NCBI RefSeq assembly: GCF_001687625.2
Contig: NZ_CP016538.2
Location: 1,270,501 to 1,334,500, forward strand
Source: Planococcus maritimus
GTDB taxonomy: Bacteria; Bacillota; Bacilli; Bacillales_A; Planococcaceae
Direction of reading: 5' to 3'
DNA: 64,000 bases
Of this stretch, positions 8,525 through 17,546 are shown piece after piece. The notes below the pieces were generated by a model, which searched no databases, was not told where the DNA came from, and saw only the letters and a program-made list of their open reading frames with translations. The first letter of the stretch is position 1; the number at the start of each line of letters is the position of its first letter. The position numbers and the translations under genes were made by a program.

Positions 8525-9538
8525 ATGATGAATAAAAAACGATGGATTGCCTTGCTTGCCGCTGCCATTTTGCTTGCGATATCACTCGTCATTAACTCGG
8601 CATTCACAATACTGCAGTCAGATTTTACTTCGGGATTTGACGATTGGACGGGGACCGAACAGACAGCCTTGAGCGAACACGTAGTAGAGTCAGGCAACGG
8701 ATCTAATCGAATTGCCGTATTAAATGTGGACGGGGCGATTCAAGATACTGGAGAGGCGTCTCTATTTTCCGCTGCAGGTTACAACCATGATTTGTTCATG
8801 GAACAACTACAGGCTATTAAAGAAGACAGCAGCGTCAAAGGTGTTGTCTTGAAAGTCAATTCTCCGGGCGGAGGAGTCGTTGAATCGGCACAGATCCATG
8901 ACAAGATTAAAGAGATTCAAGATGAGACCGGAAAACCGCTTTACGTATCGATGGGGGCAATCGCTGCTTCTGGAGGTTACTATATTGCGGCGCCTGCTGA
9001 AAAGATTTTCGTCAGCGAAGAAACTTTGACAGGCTCGATTGGCGTTATTATGCAAAGCGTCAATTACGGTGAATTGGCAGAGCGCTATGGCGTGGATTTC
9101 GTCACCATCAAATCGGGTCCATATAAAGACATCATGAGCCCGACACGCGAAATGACGGATGACGAGCGTGCGCTCTTGCAAGAGATGCTCGATAGTTCCT
9201 ATGAAGAGTTCGTCGATGTAATCGAAGAAGGACGCGACATGACCGAAGCGGAAGTTAAAGAATACGCAGACGGCCGCATTATGAATGGCCGCCAAGCAGT
9301 CGAAGCGAACCTTGCGGATGATTTCGGCTTTGAAGAAGATGTCATCCAGGCGATGCAGGATGACTTTGATTTAGCGGGCGGCGAAGTGTTCGAATACGGT
9401 GCTAGCGAGGACTGGTCATCACTGTTTGCAATGAAAGCCGGTTCATTCTTTGGCATGGACATGGAAACCAAGTTCATCTCGGATATGCTGTCCCAAAACA
9501 GCGGACCGCGCATGATGTATCTATACGGTGAAAATTAA
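8525..9538 (+). CDS. sppA: Signal peptide peptidase SppA
   Basis: A 337-residue membrane-anchored serine protease with an N-terminal membrane segment (about residues 7-27) and a ClpP-fold domain facing outward. The nucleophile is the serine in AIAASGGYY and the general base is the lysine in KSGPYKDIMSP, the Ser-Lys dyad of Gram-positive SppA. It degrades leftover signal peptides and, in B. subtilis, contributes to resistance to lantibiotics and lysozyme. AAGGAGGG precedes the ATG. It is followed 14 bases later by an RDD membrane protein as in B. subtilis (sppA-yteJ), and a sigma-W-type promoter lies upstream. Confidence 0.95.
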   Translation: MMNKKRWIALLAAAILLAISLVINSAFTILQSDFTSGFDDWTGTEQTALSEHVVESGNGSNRIAVLNVDGAIQDTGEASLFSAAGYNHDLFMEQLQAIKEDSSVKGVVLKVNSPGGGVVESAQIHDKIKEIQDETGKPLYVSMGAIAASGGYYIAAPAEKIFVSEETLTGSIGVIMQSVNYGELAERYGVDFVTIKSGPYKDIMSPTREMTDDERALLQEMLDSSYEEFVDVIEEGRDMTEAEVKEYADGRIMNGRQAVEANLADDFGFEEDVIQAMQDDFDLAGGEVFEYGASEDWSSLFAMKAGSFFGMDMETKFISDMLSQNSGPRMMYLYGEN

Positions 9539-9552
9539 GGAGGTGGAGAAGC

Positions 9553-10122
9553 ATGACTGATCACGTCACGAACGAATCGGCAGAACGGGCGGCTGCAACT
9601 CCGCCGGCCCGGCCGGAAAATGATCAAATTCTATTTTATGAACGTAAGCCGGCAGGGTTTTGGATGCGCTTTTGGGCGTATTTAATCGATCTTCTAGCCA
9701 TCTCGGCGGTGTCTTCTATTCTGATACGGCCACTGTTTGCGCTATTCGGATGGGAAACGGCTGAAACTGTGTGGTATGCGCCATATGCGATTTTGACCGC
9801 GTTTGTTTTTTATGGTTATTTTGTGTTGATGACTAAGTTTTTTGCACAGACACTCGGGAAGATGGTATTTGGCCTGCGCGTCGTTTCGTTGAAAACGGAG
9901 CGTTTATCTTGGTCGACCTTATTGTTTCGCGAATGGATCGGCCGCTTTATTTCGGTAACGATTTTGCCTTTGTATTGGATCGTCGGATTCACTGCTTTAA
10001 AGCAAGGTGTCCATGATTTCATTGCAGATACGACGGTTGTCCACGAGGACGCTTACCGCAAACAGCAAATGGCGAGAAAGCGGCTGGAAGGGTCTCGGTT
10101 GCAAGAAAGCGAAAGCATTTAG
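9553..10122 (+). CDS. yteJ: RDD family membrane protein (YteJ)
   Basis: A 189-residue protein with an RDD domain: FWMRFWAYLIDLLAI carries the Arg and Asp-type positions, followed by two further hydrophobic segments and QTLGKMVFGLRVV. In B. subtilis YteJ is co-expressed with SppA and is reported to modulate its activity. The 14-base gap to sppA and the strong GGAGG imply one transcript here as well. The exact function is not visible in the sequence. Confidence 0.85.
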   Translation: MTDHVTNESAERAAATPPARPENDQILFYERKPAGFWMRFWAYLIDLLAISAVSSILIRPLFALFGWETAETVWYAPYAILTAFVFYGYFVLMTKFFAQTLGKMVFGLRVVSLKTERLSWSTLLFREWIGRFISVTILPLYWIVGFTALKQGVHDFIADTTVVHEDAYRKQQMARKRLEGSRLQESESI

Positions 10123-10158
10123 TATGATAAAGGTAATCTGAAAGGGAGGCGTTGCAAT

Positions 10159-10665
10159 TTGGTACAAATCACATTCAAGCAAAACCCTGTAACATTGCCA
10201 GGCAATGAAGTGAAAGTAGGCGATCAGGCACCGGACTTCACGGCGTTATCGAACAGCCTGGAACCGAAGTCTTTGGAGGATTTCAAAGGCAAAGTGCTAT
10301 TGGTTAGTGTCGTGCCATCACTTGATACAGGAGTATGTTCCGATCAGACAAAACGCTTCAGCGATGAAGCGGCATCACTAGGTCAAGACGTCGAAGTGTT
10401 GACGGTTTCTTGTGACTTGCCATTCGCACAGAAGCGCTGGACCGAAATTAACGGTGTAGACTCCATCACAACATTGTCCGATCATCGCGACTTGTCGTTT
10501 GGTGAAGCGTACGGCTTGACGATGCAAGAACTGCGCTTGTTGGCACGTTCCATTTTTGTAGTCGACAAAGACGGCAAAGTGGCATACGTGGAATATGTGT
10601 CAGAAGGTACCGATCACCCTGATTACGACAAAGCACTTGAAGCAGTTAAGAAACTGACAAACTAA
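10159..10665 (+). CDS. tpx: Thiol peroxidase Tpx, canonical resolving Cys replaced
   Basis: A 168-residue atypical 2-Cys peroxiredoxin that reduces peroxides in the cytoplasm. It begins at TTG, set by GGGAGGCG upstream. The peroxidatic cysteine is C60 in PSLDTGVC. In E. coli and B. subtilis Tpx the resolving cysteine lies 34-35 residues later, after PFAQ(K/S)R(W/F). Here that position is Thr95 (AQKRWTEI). A cysteine occurs instead at residue 85 (TVSCDLPF). Either C85 resolves the sulfenate or the enzyme works by a one-cysteine route; both are inference. A terminator follows. Confidence 0.93.
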   Translation: MVQITFKQNPVTLPGNEVKVGDQAPDFTALSNSLEPKSLEDFKGKVLLVSVVPSLDTGVCSDQTKRFSDEAASLGQDVEVLTVSCDLPFAQKRWTEINGVDSITTLSDHRDLSFGEAYGLTMQELRLLARSIFVVDKDGKVAYVEYVSEGTDHPDYDKALEAVKKLTN

Positions 10666-10671
10666 TACCAA

Positions 10672-10698
10672 GAAACCCACTCTTGCCGAGTGGGTTTC
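10672..10698 (+). terminator. tpx terminator
   Basis: Perfect 11-bp stem GAAACCCACTC / GAGTGGGTTTC with loop TTGCC, just after the tpx stop. The T-tract is weak (CTTATT). Confidence 0.75.
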
Positions 10699-10718
10699 CT
10701 TATTGAGGACGGAGATTT

Positions 10719-11639
10719 ATGAATTCATCTATGGAAAGTATTTTTACGGCGATTGACAATGAAACGGTGTCGATCCAAAAACAGGAAGAAACTTCCTATT
10801 TAGAAAGTTTGCTCACGACGACTGAGCGCTGGCTGGATGGGCAATTGAGCATCGCAGAAGATGCATCAAAAGAAGATATGCGAAAAGCGCTGCAATTGTC
10901 GATATTAAAAGGCATGAAAGAGCATGTTCAGCCCCATCACCAAATGACGCCGGATGCACTCGGTTTATTAATCGGCTACCTGGTGGAGCTATTTGTCAAA
11001 GAACAGCAAGCGACTGTTCTGGACCCCGCAGCCGGAACGGGTAATTTATTGTTTACTGTGATGAATTATTTGGACGGCCGCATGAGCGGGACTGCTGTCG
11101 AACTCGATGATTTGTTAATCCGACTGGCTTCGAATATCGGCAATTTGATCGAGCAGCCAGTGACGTTTTATTTGCAAGATGCCCTGCAACCGCTATTGAT
11201 CGACCCGGTCGATTGCGTCGTTTCTGACTTGCCGGTCGGTTATTATCCGGACGAAGCAACTGCCTCAAATTATGAGTTGAAAGCGGAAGAAGGCATGTCC
11301 TATGCCCATCATTTGTTCATCGAGCAATCGTTGAAGCATACAAAAGCAGGCGGCTATTTGTTCTTTGTCATCCCAAGAAATATTTTCGAATCACCAATGG
11401 CGGGACAATTGCACAGCTTCCTGAAACATCAAGCGCATATCCAGGCGGTCATGGAACTGCCGGAGAACATCTTTAAAAACGCTCAGCATGCTAAGGCAGT
11501 GTTGGTTTTGCAGAAAAAACAAGATGGCTTGAAAGCACCGAAAGAAGTGCTCCTTGCCCGCGTCCCAAATATGTCGAAGCCCGAAACGATGGCGAAATTC
11601 TTTACACAAGTCAATGGATGGTTCAAAGAAAATAAATAA
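10719..11639 (+). CDS. ytxK: Class I SAM-dependent methyltransferase, YtxK type
   Basis: A 306-residue protein of the N6-adenine methylase-like fold. Motif I is DPAAGTGNLLF and the catalytic motif position reads SDLPVGYYP, which is the DPPY-like site with D-L-P-V in place of N-P-P-Y. The sequence resembles B. subtilis YtxK, whose substrate is not established. It sits between tpx and a usp gene, the order known from Bacillus. GGACGGAG lies before the ATG. No restriction subunit is nearby, so I do not read it as part of a restriction-modification system. Confidence 0.8.
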   Translation: MNSSMESIFTAIDNETVSIQKQEETSYLESLLTTTERWLDGQLSIAEDASKEDMRKALQLSILKGMKEHVQPHHQMTPDALGLLIGYLVELFVKEQQATVLDPAAGTGNLLFTVMNYLDGRMSGTAVELDDLLIRLASNIGNLIEQPVTFYLQDALQPLLIDPVDCVVSDLPVGYYPDEATASNYELKAEEGMSYAHHLFIEQSLKHTKAGGYLFFVIPRNIFESPMAGQLHSFLKHQAHIQAVMELPENIFKNAQHAKAVLVLQKKQDGLKAPKEVLLARVPNMSKPETMAKFFTQVNGWFKENK

Positions 11640-11645
11640 AGGCAT

Positions 11646-11678
11646 AAACCGGTTCTATTCGTAGAGGGCCGGTTTTTT
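11646..11678 (+). terminator. ytxK terminator
   Basis: AAACCGG / CCGGTTT stem with a 16-base loop and six Ts, 7 bases after the stop. Confidence 0.75.
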
Positions 11679-11766
11679 CGTTCCTGGAAAAAGGCAGGAA
11701 CTTTTCAGGGGACGGCGAATAGCGTTAAGTAGACAAAAGAATGATCATCTTGAAAGGAGTGGAAGT

Positions 11767-12186
11767 ATGTATCAGAACATTCTACTGGCTGTCGACGGTT
11801 CCGAAAATTCGGCTCGTGCAGCTAAAGAGGCCGTGAAGATTGCTAGTTTGGTTGATGGAGCGGAAGTGACGGTTGTCTATGTGTCCGATTACAAAGAAGA
11901 TGCAAATGAAGTGATTCATGACGCTGCGGCGATGGAATTCGATTTGGCCAGAAAGAAAAAGATCCAGCCAGTCGCCGAGCTGCTGGATAGGGAACAAATA
12001 TTCCACCAAGTCGAAGTGTTGCATGGCATTCCAGGCCCCGCAATCGTCAAGATGACCAAGGAAAAGCAATACGATTTAGTGGTCATTGGGAGTCGTGGAT
12101 TGTCGCCGATCCGTGAAGTAATGCTTGGCAGCGTTAGCCACAAAGTCGTCAATCATGCAGAATGCCCCGTTCTTGTAGTCAGGTGA
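11767..12186 (+). CDS. Universal stress protein, UspA family
   Basis: A 139-residue single Usp domain. The ATP-binding signature G-2x-G-9x-G(S/T) is visible as GSRGLSPIREVMLGSVS, and the N-terminus has LLAVDGSENS. Usp proteins bind ATP and help survival under starvation and stress; the specific role is unknown. AAAGGAGTGG precedes the ATG. A second, more distant paralogue lies at 15569-16069. Confidence 0.88.
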   Translation: MYQNILLAVDGSENSARAAKEAVKIASLVDGAEVTVVYVSDYKEDANEVIHDAAAMEFDLARKKKIQPVAELLDREQIFHQVEVLHGIPGPAIVKMTKEKQYDLVVIGSRGLSPIREVMLGSVSHKVVNHAECPVLVVR

Positions 12187-12246
12187 TCCAGCTTGCGGTG
12201 ATTTGGTATACTAAGCATAGCGTGAATTAGGGGAGATGAGAAAAAC

Positions 12247-12576
12247 ATGGTGGAGTTGCCGAATTGCCCACAATGCGGTTGTGAGTACACGTATGAAGAT
12301 GCCGGAATGGTGGTGTGCCCAGAGTGTGCACATGAATGGAATCCGACTGAACAACTGCAAGAGGAAGCGGTGCGCGATGCGGTTGGAAACATTTTAGCGG
12401 ATGGGGACGCTGTCACGGTGATCAAAAATTTGAAAGTAAAAGGCAGTTCGAATACCTTGAAAATCGGAACGAAAGTCAAAAGCATCCGACTTGTAGACGG
12501 TGACCATAATATTGATTGCAAAATCGATGGCTTCGGTGCAATGCAGTTGAAATCGGAATTTGTGAAAAAAGCCTGA
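12247..12576 (+). CDS. yjdM: Zinc-ribbon protein of the PhnA/YjdM family
   Basis: A 109-residue protein with an N-terminal four-cysteine ribbon ([14 protein letters not shown]...CPEC) and a C-terminal PhnA domain ([17 protein letters not shown]). The family was once called alkylphosphonate utilisation protein PhnA, but it is not the phosphonoacetate hydrolase and its function is unknown. No phn genes lie nearby. GGGGAGATGAG precedes the start. Confidence 0.85.
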   Translation: MVELPNCPQCGCEYTYEDAGMVVCPECAHEWNPTEQLQEEAVRDAVGNILADGDAVTVIKNLKVKGSSNTLKIGTKVKSIRLVDGDHNIDCKIDGFGAMQLKSEFVKKA

Positions 12577-12589
12577 GGTCGATGCAAGC

Positions 12590-12635
12590 AAAAACCCGGT
12601 CAGTTCGCCAGAAATAGCGAACCGACCGGGTTTTA
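12590..12635. terminator. Bidirectional terminator between yjdM and queE
   Basis: AAAACCCGGTC-A-GTTCGC pairs with GCGAAC-C-GACCGGGTTTT around an 8-base loop. A-rich and T-rich ends on the two sides allow use by both convergent genes. Confidence 0.85.
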
Positions 12636-12643
12636 TACTTGAG

Positions 12644-13351
12644 TTAAACTCCGCGTTTATTTCCCCATAACAGGGTGTGCAGCTGAGGCAGTACTTTGGC
12701 GTCGTTTAGTGGAGCGGATGTTAAATGTCTGTCGATCAGCCATTGATAACGTCCAAGCAGATGCTGGACCAGCTGTTCATCGTCTGTCGTTTGTGTGTCG
12801 TCATTGCCGACTTGTAAAAAGAATGGAAATGCTGGATAGCGCAAGTGAAGCTGTTCTGCAAAAAAGAAATCAGCTTCATCAAATACGACCACTTTCAAAC
12901 TCGCTTGAGCCGCAGATAGCCTGCCAAGCATCGCATCGAGTTTGGAGTAATCCAAAATCATGCCTGAACTTGGAGGTTTCGGCGACACAGTGACATCATC
13001 GATTTCAGTGAGCCAGTCCTGCCAAATGCTGCCTTGAGTTTCGACCGCAGTTCGCCAGCCGTTTTCACGGCACAACGCGACCAGTTCTGCTATTCCTTTA
13101 TGGAGAGCTGGATTGCCACCTGAAATGGTGACGTGGGAAAAGGCATCTTTCCCGAGCTGTTTTAACTGAGTGACAATGTCATCAGGTGCCATCGCCGTAC
13201 TTTTGCCAGTACCATCCCATGTAAACTTAGAATCGCACCAGGAACAGGAATAATCGCATCCAGCTGTCCGGACGAACATCGTTTTCTGTCCCATGACCAT
13301 GCCTTCGCCTTGAATGGTCGGTCCGAAGACTTCCATAACAGGGATTTTCAT
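12644..13351 (-). CDS. queE: 7-carboxy-7-deazaguanine synthase QueE
   Basis: A 235-residue radical SAM enzyme making 7-carboxy-7-deazaguanine from carboxytetrahydropterin, the third step toward queuosine. The 4Fe-4S motif is CDYSCSWC near residue 31, and the N-terminus has FGPTIQGEG. The start overlaps the queD stop by 4 bases (ATGA); a longer in-frame extension inside queD is not needed. It is the last gene of the queC-queD-queE operon on the reverse strand. Confidence 0.95.
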   Translation of the reverse strand: MKIPVMEVFGPTIQGEGMVMGQKTMFVRTAGCDYSCSWCDSKFTWDGTGKSTAMAPDDIVTQLKQLGKDAFSHVTISGGNPALHKGIAELVALCRENGWRTAVETQGSIWQDWLTEIDDVTVSPKPPSSGMILDYSKLDAMLGRLSAAQASLKVVVFDEADFFFAEQLHLRYPAFPFFLQVGNDDTQTTDDEQLVQHLLGRYQWLIDRHLTSAPLNDAKVLPQLHTLLWGNKRGV

Positions 13352-13770
13352 GATGACACCTTCTTCGGTCGGTAGATCACATAGCTTGTCGGCGTTTCGC
13401 GGACGATGACTTGCAAGCATTCCGGTTGGTTATCCGTTTGGTTAAGCTTTTCTTGAATCAGCGTATGGATTTGTTTGGCGAGCAATTCGGTCGTAGGAAA
13501 GGTGTGGCTGAATTCCGGATGGTCATTCAATACGCTATGGTCATAGCGTTTATGCACCAGGTCTTTCAAGTGTTTAAAGTCGATCAGAAAGCCAGTGTCA
13601 TTCAATTGGTCACCGGCAATCGTTAGATTCAGATGATAGGTATGGCCGTGCATTTTAGCGCATTTCCCGGCTTCGTCGGCAGGGATATAGTGAGCCGCGG
13701 AAAAATGCATATCTTTGTTTAATTCAAAGCAATACGGATGCGAAACCGTTGGATAAAATTGCTGCATCAT
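13348..13770 (-). CDS. queD: 6-carboxytetrahydropterin synthase QueD
   Basis: A 140-residue T-fold enzyme converting dihydroneopterin triphosphate to 6-carboxy-5,6,7,8-tetrahydropterin. Zinc-binding histidines are in [10 protein letters not shown] and MHGHTYHL, and the catalytic Cys is in AGKCAKMHG. It overlaps queC by 4 bases at its start and queE by 4 at its end, so the three genes are translationally coupled. Confidence 0.95.
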   Translation of the reverse strand: MMQQFYPTVSHPYCFELNKDMHFSAAHYIPADEAGKCAKMHGHTYHLNLTIAGDQLNDTGFLIDFKHLKDLVHKRYDHSVLNDHPEFSHTFPTTELLAKQIHTLIQEKLNQTDNQPECLQVIVRETPTSYVIYRPKKVSS

Positions 13771-14429
13771 GACTTTGCACCTGCCTTTTGAGAAAGGTAA
13801 GTCTGCAAGCCTTCGTTTCGCAGCCTACAGGATGGGCATGTGCCGCAGCCTTCTGCTGGAATGCCATGATAGCAAGTCAAGGTTTCTTTTTGTACAAAAT
13901 CGAATGCGCCGAGTTGGTCGGACAACTCCCAGACGCCTGCCTTATCTAGCCACATAAGCGGCGTGTGGATAACAAATTGCTTATCCATCGACAAATTGAG
14001 TGTGACATTCAGCGACCGGATGAAAGTATCTCGGCAATCCGGATAGCCGCTGAAATCCGTCTCGCTGACGCCCGTTATCAAATGTCGCGCACCAAATGCG
14101 TCGGCGTAAATTGCGGCAAAAGAAAGGAATAATAAATTGCGTCCCGGCACAAATGTAGATGGCAGGCCATCACTTTGTTCTTCGACTTCGATCGAGTCGC
14201 GCGTCAAAGCATTGGCGGATAATTGATTGATGAGTCCCATATCGAGTACTTGCAATGTGACGCCAAGTGTTTCTGCGATGTGTTTGGCATGTTCAATTTC
14301 CTGCACATGACGCTGGCCGTAATCAAAAGTAACGGCGAGCACTTCGCTGAATTGTTCTAACGCCCAAAATAGGCAAGTGGTGCTATCTTGTCCACCGCTG
14401 AACACTACGACGGCTTTTTCATTTTTCAT
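13767..14429 (-). CDS. queC: 7-cyano-7-deazaguanine synthase QueC
   Basis: A 220-residue PP-loop ATPase that converts CDG to preQ0. The ATP motif is [17 protein letters not shown]. The C-terminal zinc site is C-8x-CGTCPSC. It is the first gene of the operon and its Shine-Dalgarno AAGGAG is part of the tail of a preQ1-I riboswitch. QueF, which would make preQ1, is not in this window. Confidence 0.96.
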   Translation of the reverse strand: MKNEKAVVVFSGGQDSTTCLFWALEQFSEVLAVTFDYGQRHVQEIEHAKHIAETLGVTLQVLDMGLINQLSANALTRDSIEVEEQSDGLPSTFVPGRNLLFLSFAAIYADAFGARHLITGVSETDFSGYPDCRDTFIRSLNVTLNLSMDKQFVIHTPLMWLDKAGVWELSDQLGAFDFVQKETLTCYHGIPAEGCGTCPSCRLRNEGLQTYLSQKAGAKS

Positions 14430-14439
14430 GTAACTACAG

Positions 14440-14476
14440 CTCCTTAGTTTTTTTGAGAGGGAGTTTGCGAACCTCT
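14440..14476 (-). promoter_or_regulatory. PreQ1-I riboswitch overlapping the queC RBS
   Basis: On the reverse strand the leader has P1 strand AGAGG, a loop beginning TTCGCAAACTC, the P1 partner CCTCT, then the A-rich tail CAAAAAAACTAAGGAG. This is the compact preQ1 class I layout seen before the B. subtilis queuosine operon. The pseudoknot tail contains the AAGGAG Shine-Dalgarno, 10 bases before the queC ATG, so ligand binding should block translation. No separate terminator was seen. Confidence 0.9.
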
Positions 14477-14587
14477 TTTATGAAACAGTTACCATAATAG
14501 CATAATTAGGCGAGTTCCTGTGTTTTTTCATGTGTAGCGAAAATGTTGTCAGGGTATACAGTGGATAAAAGGGAGGAGTGGCTGCAG

Positions 14588-15526
14588 ATGAAAGCAATAG
14601 TCATTGATCAGTACGGAGGAAAAGAGCAACTAAAAGAACGGGAAGTGGAAACGCCAGCCATTTCAGCGCATCAAGTGTTGGTAGAAGTCCACGCGACTTC
14701 AATCAATCCGATTGATTGGAAGTTGAGGGAAGGCTATTTAAAAGAAATGCTGCCATGGGAGTTCCCGATTATTCTTGGCTGGGATGTCGCTGGAGTCGTA
14801 AAAGAAGTGGGCGATGAGGTCAGACATTATCATCCAGGCGACCGGGTTTTCGCGCGTCCAGCTACAACGCGTCAAGGAACCTATGCTGAATTCGTCCCAG
14901 TTGATGAGAATTTGCTGGCGCGCATGCCTGAAAGCATGAGTTTTGAAGAAGGCGCAGCCATTCCATTAACCGGGCTGACAGCGTGGCAATGTTTAGTAGA
15001 GACCGGCCAGATTAAGAAAGGCGATAAAGTGCTCATCCATGCAGGCGCTGGCGGCGTCGGCAGCATGGCAATTCAAATTGCCAACAGCATCGGCTGCTAC
15101 GTAGCAACGACTGCAAGTGATAAAAACGATGAACTCGTCACTTCACTTGGCGCAAACCGCGTCATTGATTATCGGGAAGAGGATTTCTCGGAAGTGCTGG
15201 AGAATTTTGATTTTGTTTTGGACACAATGGGCGGCGAAACGCTCGACAAAAGCTATAGCGTCTTAAAACGGGGCGGCAAGCTGGTCAGCATAGCCGGTCA
15301 GCCAGATGAAGAAAAAGCGGGACAGTTCGGAATCGAAGCTAGTAGTTATTGGCTTGAGCCAAATGGCCAGCAACTGAAAAAATTGGGCGATCTCTTCGTT
15401 AGCGGGGAAGTAAAGCCAGAAGTTGGGCACATTTATCCGCTGACAGAACAAGGTGTACGAGATGCGCATGAGTTAAGCGAATCTCATCACGCCAGAGGCA
15501 AAATCGTTCTCAAAGTAAAAGGATGA
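14588..15526 (+). CDS. NADP-dependent alcohol dehydrogenase/quinone oxidoreductase-like protein
   Basis: A 312-residue medium-chain dehydrogenase/reductase of the zinc-independent quinone oxidoreductase type. The catalytic GroES-like domain is followed by a Rossmann fold with HAGAGGVGSMAIQIA. The catalytic zinc cysteines are absent. It probably reduces quinones or enone substrates with NADPH; the substrate is unknown. The start at 14588 follows GGGAGGAG; an earlier in-frame ATG at 14543 precedes this RBS and is less likely. Confidence 0.85.
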   Translation: MKAIVIDQYGGKEQLKEREVETPAISAHQVLVEVHATSINPIDWKLREGYLKEMLPWEFPIILGWDVAGVVKEVGDEVRHYHPGDRVFARPATTRQGTYAEFVPVDENLLARMPESMSFEEGAAIPLTGLTAWQCLVETGQIKKGDKVLIHAGAGGVGSMAIQIANSIGCYVATTASDKNDELVTSLGANRVIDYREEDFSEVLENFDFVLDTMGGETLDKSYSVLKRGGKLVSIAGQPDEEKAGQFGIEASSYWLEPNGQQLKKLGDLFVSGEVKPEVGHIYPLTEQGVRDAHELSESHHARGKIVLKVKG

Positions 15527-15528
15527 CA

Positions 15529-15566
15529 GATAAAAGCACGCAGCCATCAGGCTGCGTGCTTTTATC
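15529..15566. terminator. Bidirectional terminator
   Basis: Perfect stem of 17 bp, GATAAAAGCACGCAGCC with its complement, loop ATCA. It sits between the convergent oxidoreductase and usp genes. Confidence 0.92.
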
Positions 15567-15568
15567 TA

Positions 15569-16069
15569 TTATTCCGATTTGCCGGAACGTTCTTCTGAAT
15601 AATAATCGTCGGGTGCATCGCTTTGTGCTTCGTCTGTCCGAACAACGAGCACGTCGCATTTAGAGGAGCGAACGATATGTTCTGAAACACTGCCGATGAG
15701 GAAACGTTCAACAGCATTCAAGCCGGTAGCTCCGCAAATGATCAAATCGGCTTCGACTCTCTTAGCCAGTTCGCGGGGAATCATCGTTTTAGGCGAACCG
15801 TAATCGACCACGATATTGACGTTTTCAACACCGCCAGCTTCGGCTTCTTTTTTGTAATCGCCCAACAAATCTTCAGCGAATTTTTGGGCACGGTCCGCAA
15901 TTGAACGGTCGTATGCCTCAATGGCAGCAAATGAACGCGTATCGATTACATTTACCAGGTTTAAGGTTGCGTGGTTTCTGGTGGCGATGCCGATGGACTT
16001 TTTAAACGCCCATTCCGCTTCTTTCGATCCGTCGACAGCTACCAGAATTTGACTATACTTTAATGTCAT
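15569..16069 (-). CDS. Universal stress protein, UspA family
   Basis: A 166-residue Usp domain protein with LVAVDGSKEAEWAF at the N-terminus and the ATP motif GATGLNAVERFLIGSVS. The C-terminal tail is acidic and hydrophilic (SDAPDDYYSEE). The start at 16069 is set by AAAGGAGG 8 bases upstream; an ORF extension to 16117 lacks an RBS. It is divergent from ald and, as in several Firmicutes, may be part of a stationary-phase response; that is inference. Confidence 0.85.
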   Translation of the reverse strand: MTLKYSQILVAVDGSKEAEWAFKKSIGIATRNHATLNLVNVIDTRSFAAIEAYDRSIADRAQKFAEDLLGDYKKEAEAGGVENVNIVVDYGSPKTMIPRELAKRVEADLIICGATGLNAVERFLIGSVSEHIVRSSKCDVLVVRTDEAQSDAPDDYYSEERSGKSE

Positions 16070-16203
16070 CTCTACATTCCTCCTTTGTCTATAATATACC
16101 TTTCGAGACATAGGCAATTTGTTCCTCCTTTAAGAAGGATAATTATCGAAATTATTTGCCAACTATTTTTCTTTAAATATACTGGTATATCATTCGTCTC
16201 ATT

Positions 16204-16217
16204 TGTAAGCGCTTATA
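16204..16217. promoter_or_regulatory. Candidate cre (CcpA) site upstream of ald
   Basis: TGTAAGCGCTTATA fits the cre consensus TGWAANCGNTNWCA with one mismatch and is a near-palindrome. It lies 152 bases before ald and 135 bases before the divergent usp gene. Apart from it, the 300-base gap 16070-16368 holds AT-rich sequence and no gene that I can support. Confidence 0.5.
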
Positions 16218-16368
16218 TCTTGTCTGTTTGCCATTCAAAAATTATCATTTAAAAAGATAATTTAATGGAGCAATATGAAATGGAATCTGTTAGAATGGAT
16301 GTGGTTTCAAATGCTTTTAGTTTCATCTATTTTATTATTCCAGACACAATATATTGGAGGGTTTTGTA

Positions 16369-17484
16369 ATGCGCATTGGGGTACCTACTGAAGTGAAGAA
16401 CAATGAAAACCGTGTGGCAATGACACCAGCAGGAGTAGTGAACTTGGCACTTTTCGGCCATGAAGTTTTCATCCAATCTGGCGCAGGGCTCGGATCAGGT
16501 TTTACGGACACTGATTACGAAGCGGCAGGCGCTGTCATTGTTGCCGATGCTGATCAAGCTTGGGCGCAGGACATGGTCATGAAAGTGAAAGAGCCGGTAG
16601 CGAGCGAGTACAAGCATTTCCGTGAAGGCCAAGTCCTCTTCACTTATTTGCACTTGGCTCCGGAAGTAGAATTGACGAATGCATTGATCGAATCGAAAGT
16701 GACCGGTGTCGCATATGAGACGGTTCAGCTTCCAAACAATTCCTTGCCGCTTCTGACGCCAATGAGTGAAGTAGCAGGCCGCATGTCAACGCAGATCGGT
16801 GCGCAGTTCCTTGAGAAAATCCATGGTGGCGGCGGCATCTTGCTCGGTGGCATCCCAGGCGTTTCCCGAGGGAAAGTAACGGTGGTCGGCGGAGGTGTCG
16901 CCGGTACGAACGCTGCTAAAGTGGCTATCGGAATGGGCGCTGACGTAACCATCCTCGATTTGAATCCAGAGCGCTTACGCCAATTGGATGACTTGTTCGG
17001 CAAAGATGTGCAAACATTGATCTCGAACCCGTTGAATATCGCCCAATCCGTCGAAAAATCGGATCTGGTCATCGGTGCTGTATTGATTCCAGGAGCGAAA
17101 GCACCGAAATTGATCACGGAAGACATGATCAAATCGATGAAGCCGGGTTCTGTCGTGGTCGATATTGCCATCGATCAAGGCGGTATTTTCGAAACAAGCG
17201 ACCGCATCACGACACACGATGCACCGACATACGTAAAGCATGATGTTGTTCACTATGCGGTAGCGAACATGCCAGGCGCTGTTCCGCGCACATCGACGAT
17301 CGGCTTGACGAATGTAACGGTCCCATACGCAGTGCAAATCGCCAATAAAGGACTCAAGCAAGCAGTTCTTGATAACGAAGCATTGAAAAAAGGCGTTAAT
17401 ACAATGGACGGCTATGTTACGTACAAAGCGGTAGCTGACGATCAAGGCCTCGAATACAAAGCGATTGACGAATTGCTGCTATAA
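16369..17484 (+). CDS. ald: Alanine dehydrogenase
   Basis: A 371-residue NAD-dependent enzyme interconverting L-alanine and pyruvate plus ammonia. It has the N-terminal [20 protein letters not shown] motif with the pyruvate-binding Arg and Lys, the catalytic histidine in TYLHLAPE, and the Rossmann motif [13 protein letters not shown]. The start at 16369 is chosen because TTGGAGGG lies 8 bases before it. A long bidirectional terminator follows. In Bacillus it serves alanine catabolism. Confidence 0.96.
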   Translation: MRIGVPTEVKNNENRVAMTPAGVVNLALFGHEVFIQSGAGLGSGFTDTDYEAAGAVIVADADQAWAQDMVMKVKEPVASEYKHFREGQVLFTYLHLAPEVELTNALIESKVTGVAYETVQLPNNSLPLLTPMSEVAGRMSTQIGAQFLEKIHGGGGILLGGIPGVSRGKVTVVGGGVAGTNAAKVAIGMGADVTILDLNPERLRQLDDLFGKDVQTLISNPLNIAQSVEKSDLVIGAVLIPGAKAPKLITEDMIKSMKPGSVVVDIAIDQGGIFETSDRITTHDAPTYVKHDVVHYAVANMPGAVPRTSTIGLTNVTVPYAVQIANKGLKQAVLDNEALKKGVNTMDGYVTYKAVADDQGLEYKAIDELLL

Positions 17485-17486
17485 GC

Positions 17487-17544
17487 AAAAAAAGAGCGGT
17501 CCCGCGAAAATCCATCTGATGGATTTTCGGGGCTGCTCTTTTTT
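17487..17544. terminator. Bidirectional terminator between ald and pepQ
   Basis: A long hairpin: AAAGAGC-GGTCCCGCGAAAATCCA pairs with its near-complement around TCTGA, with A- and T-tracts on either side. Confidence 0.9.
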
Positions 17545-17546
17545 CC

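Noticed and set aside
9199-9513. Long reverse-strand frames inside conserved genes (for example within sppA, gapB, thrS, polA)
   Set aside because: They mirror the codon pattern of the real gene, have no RBS and no recognisable family.
10719-11639. ytxK as a restriction-modification methyltransferase
   Set aside because: No specificity or restriction subunit nearby, the catalytic motif deviates from NPPY and synteny with B. subtilis ytxK explains it.
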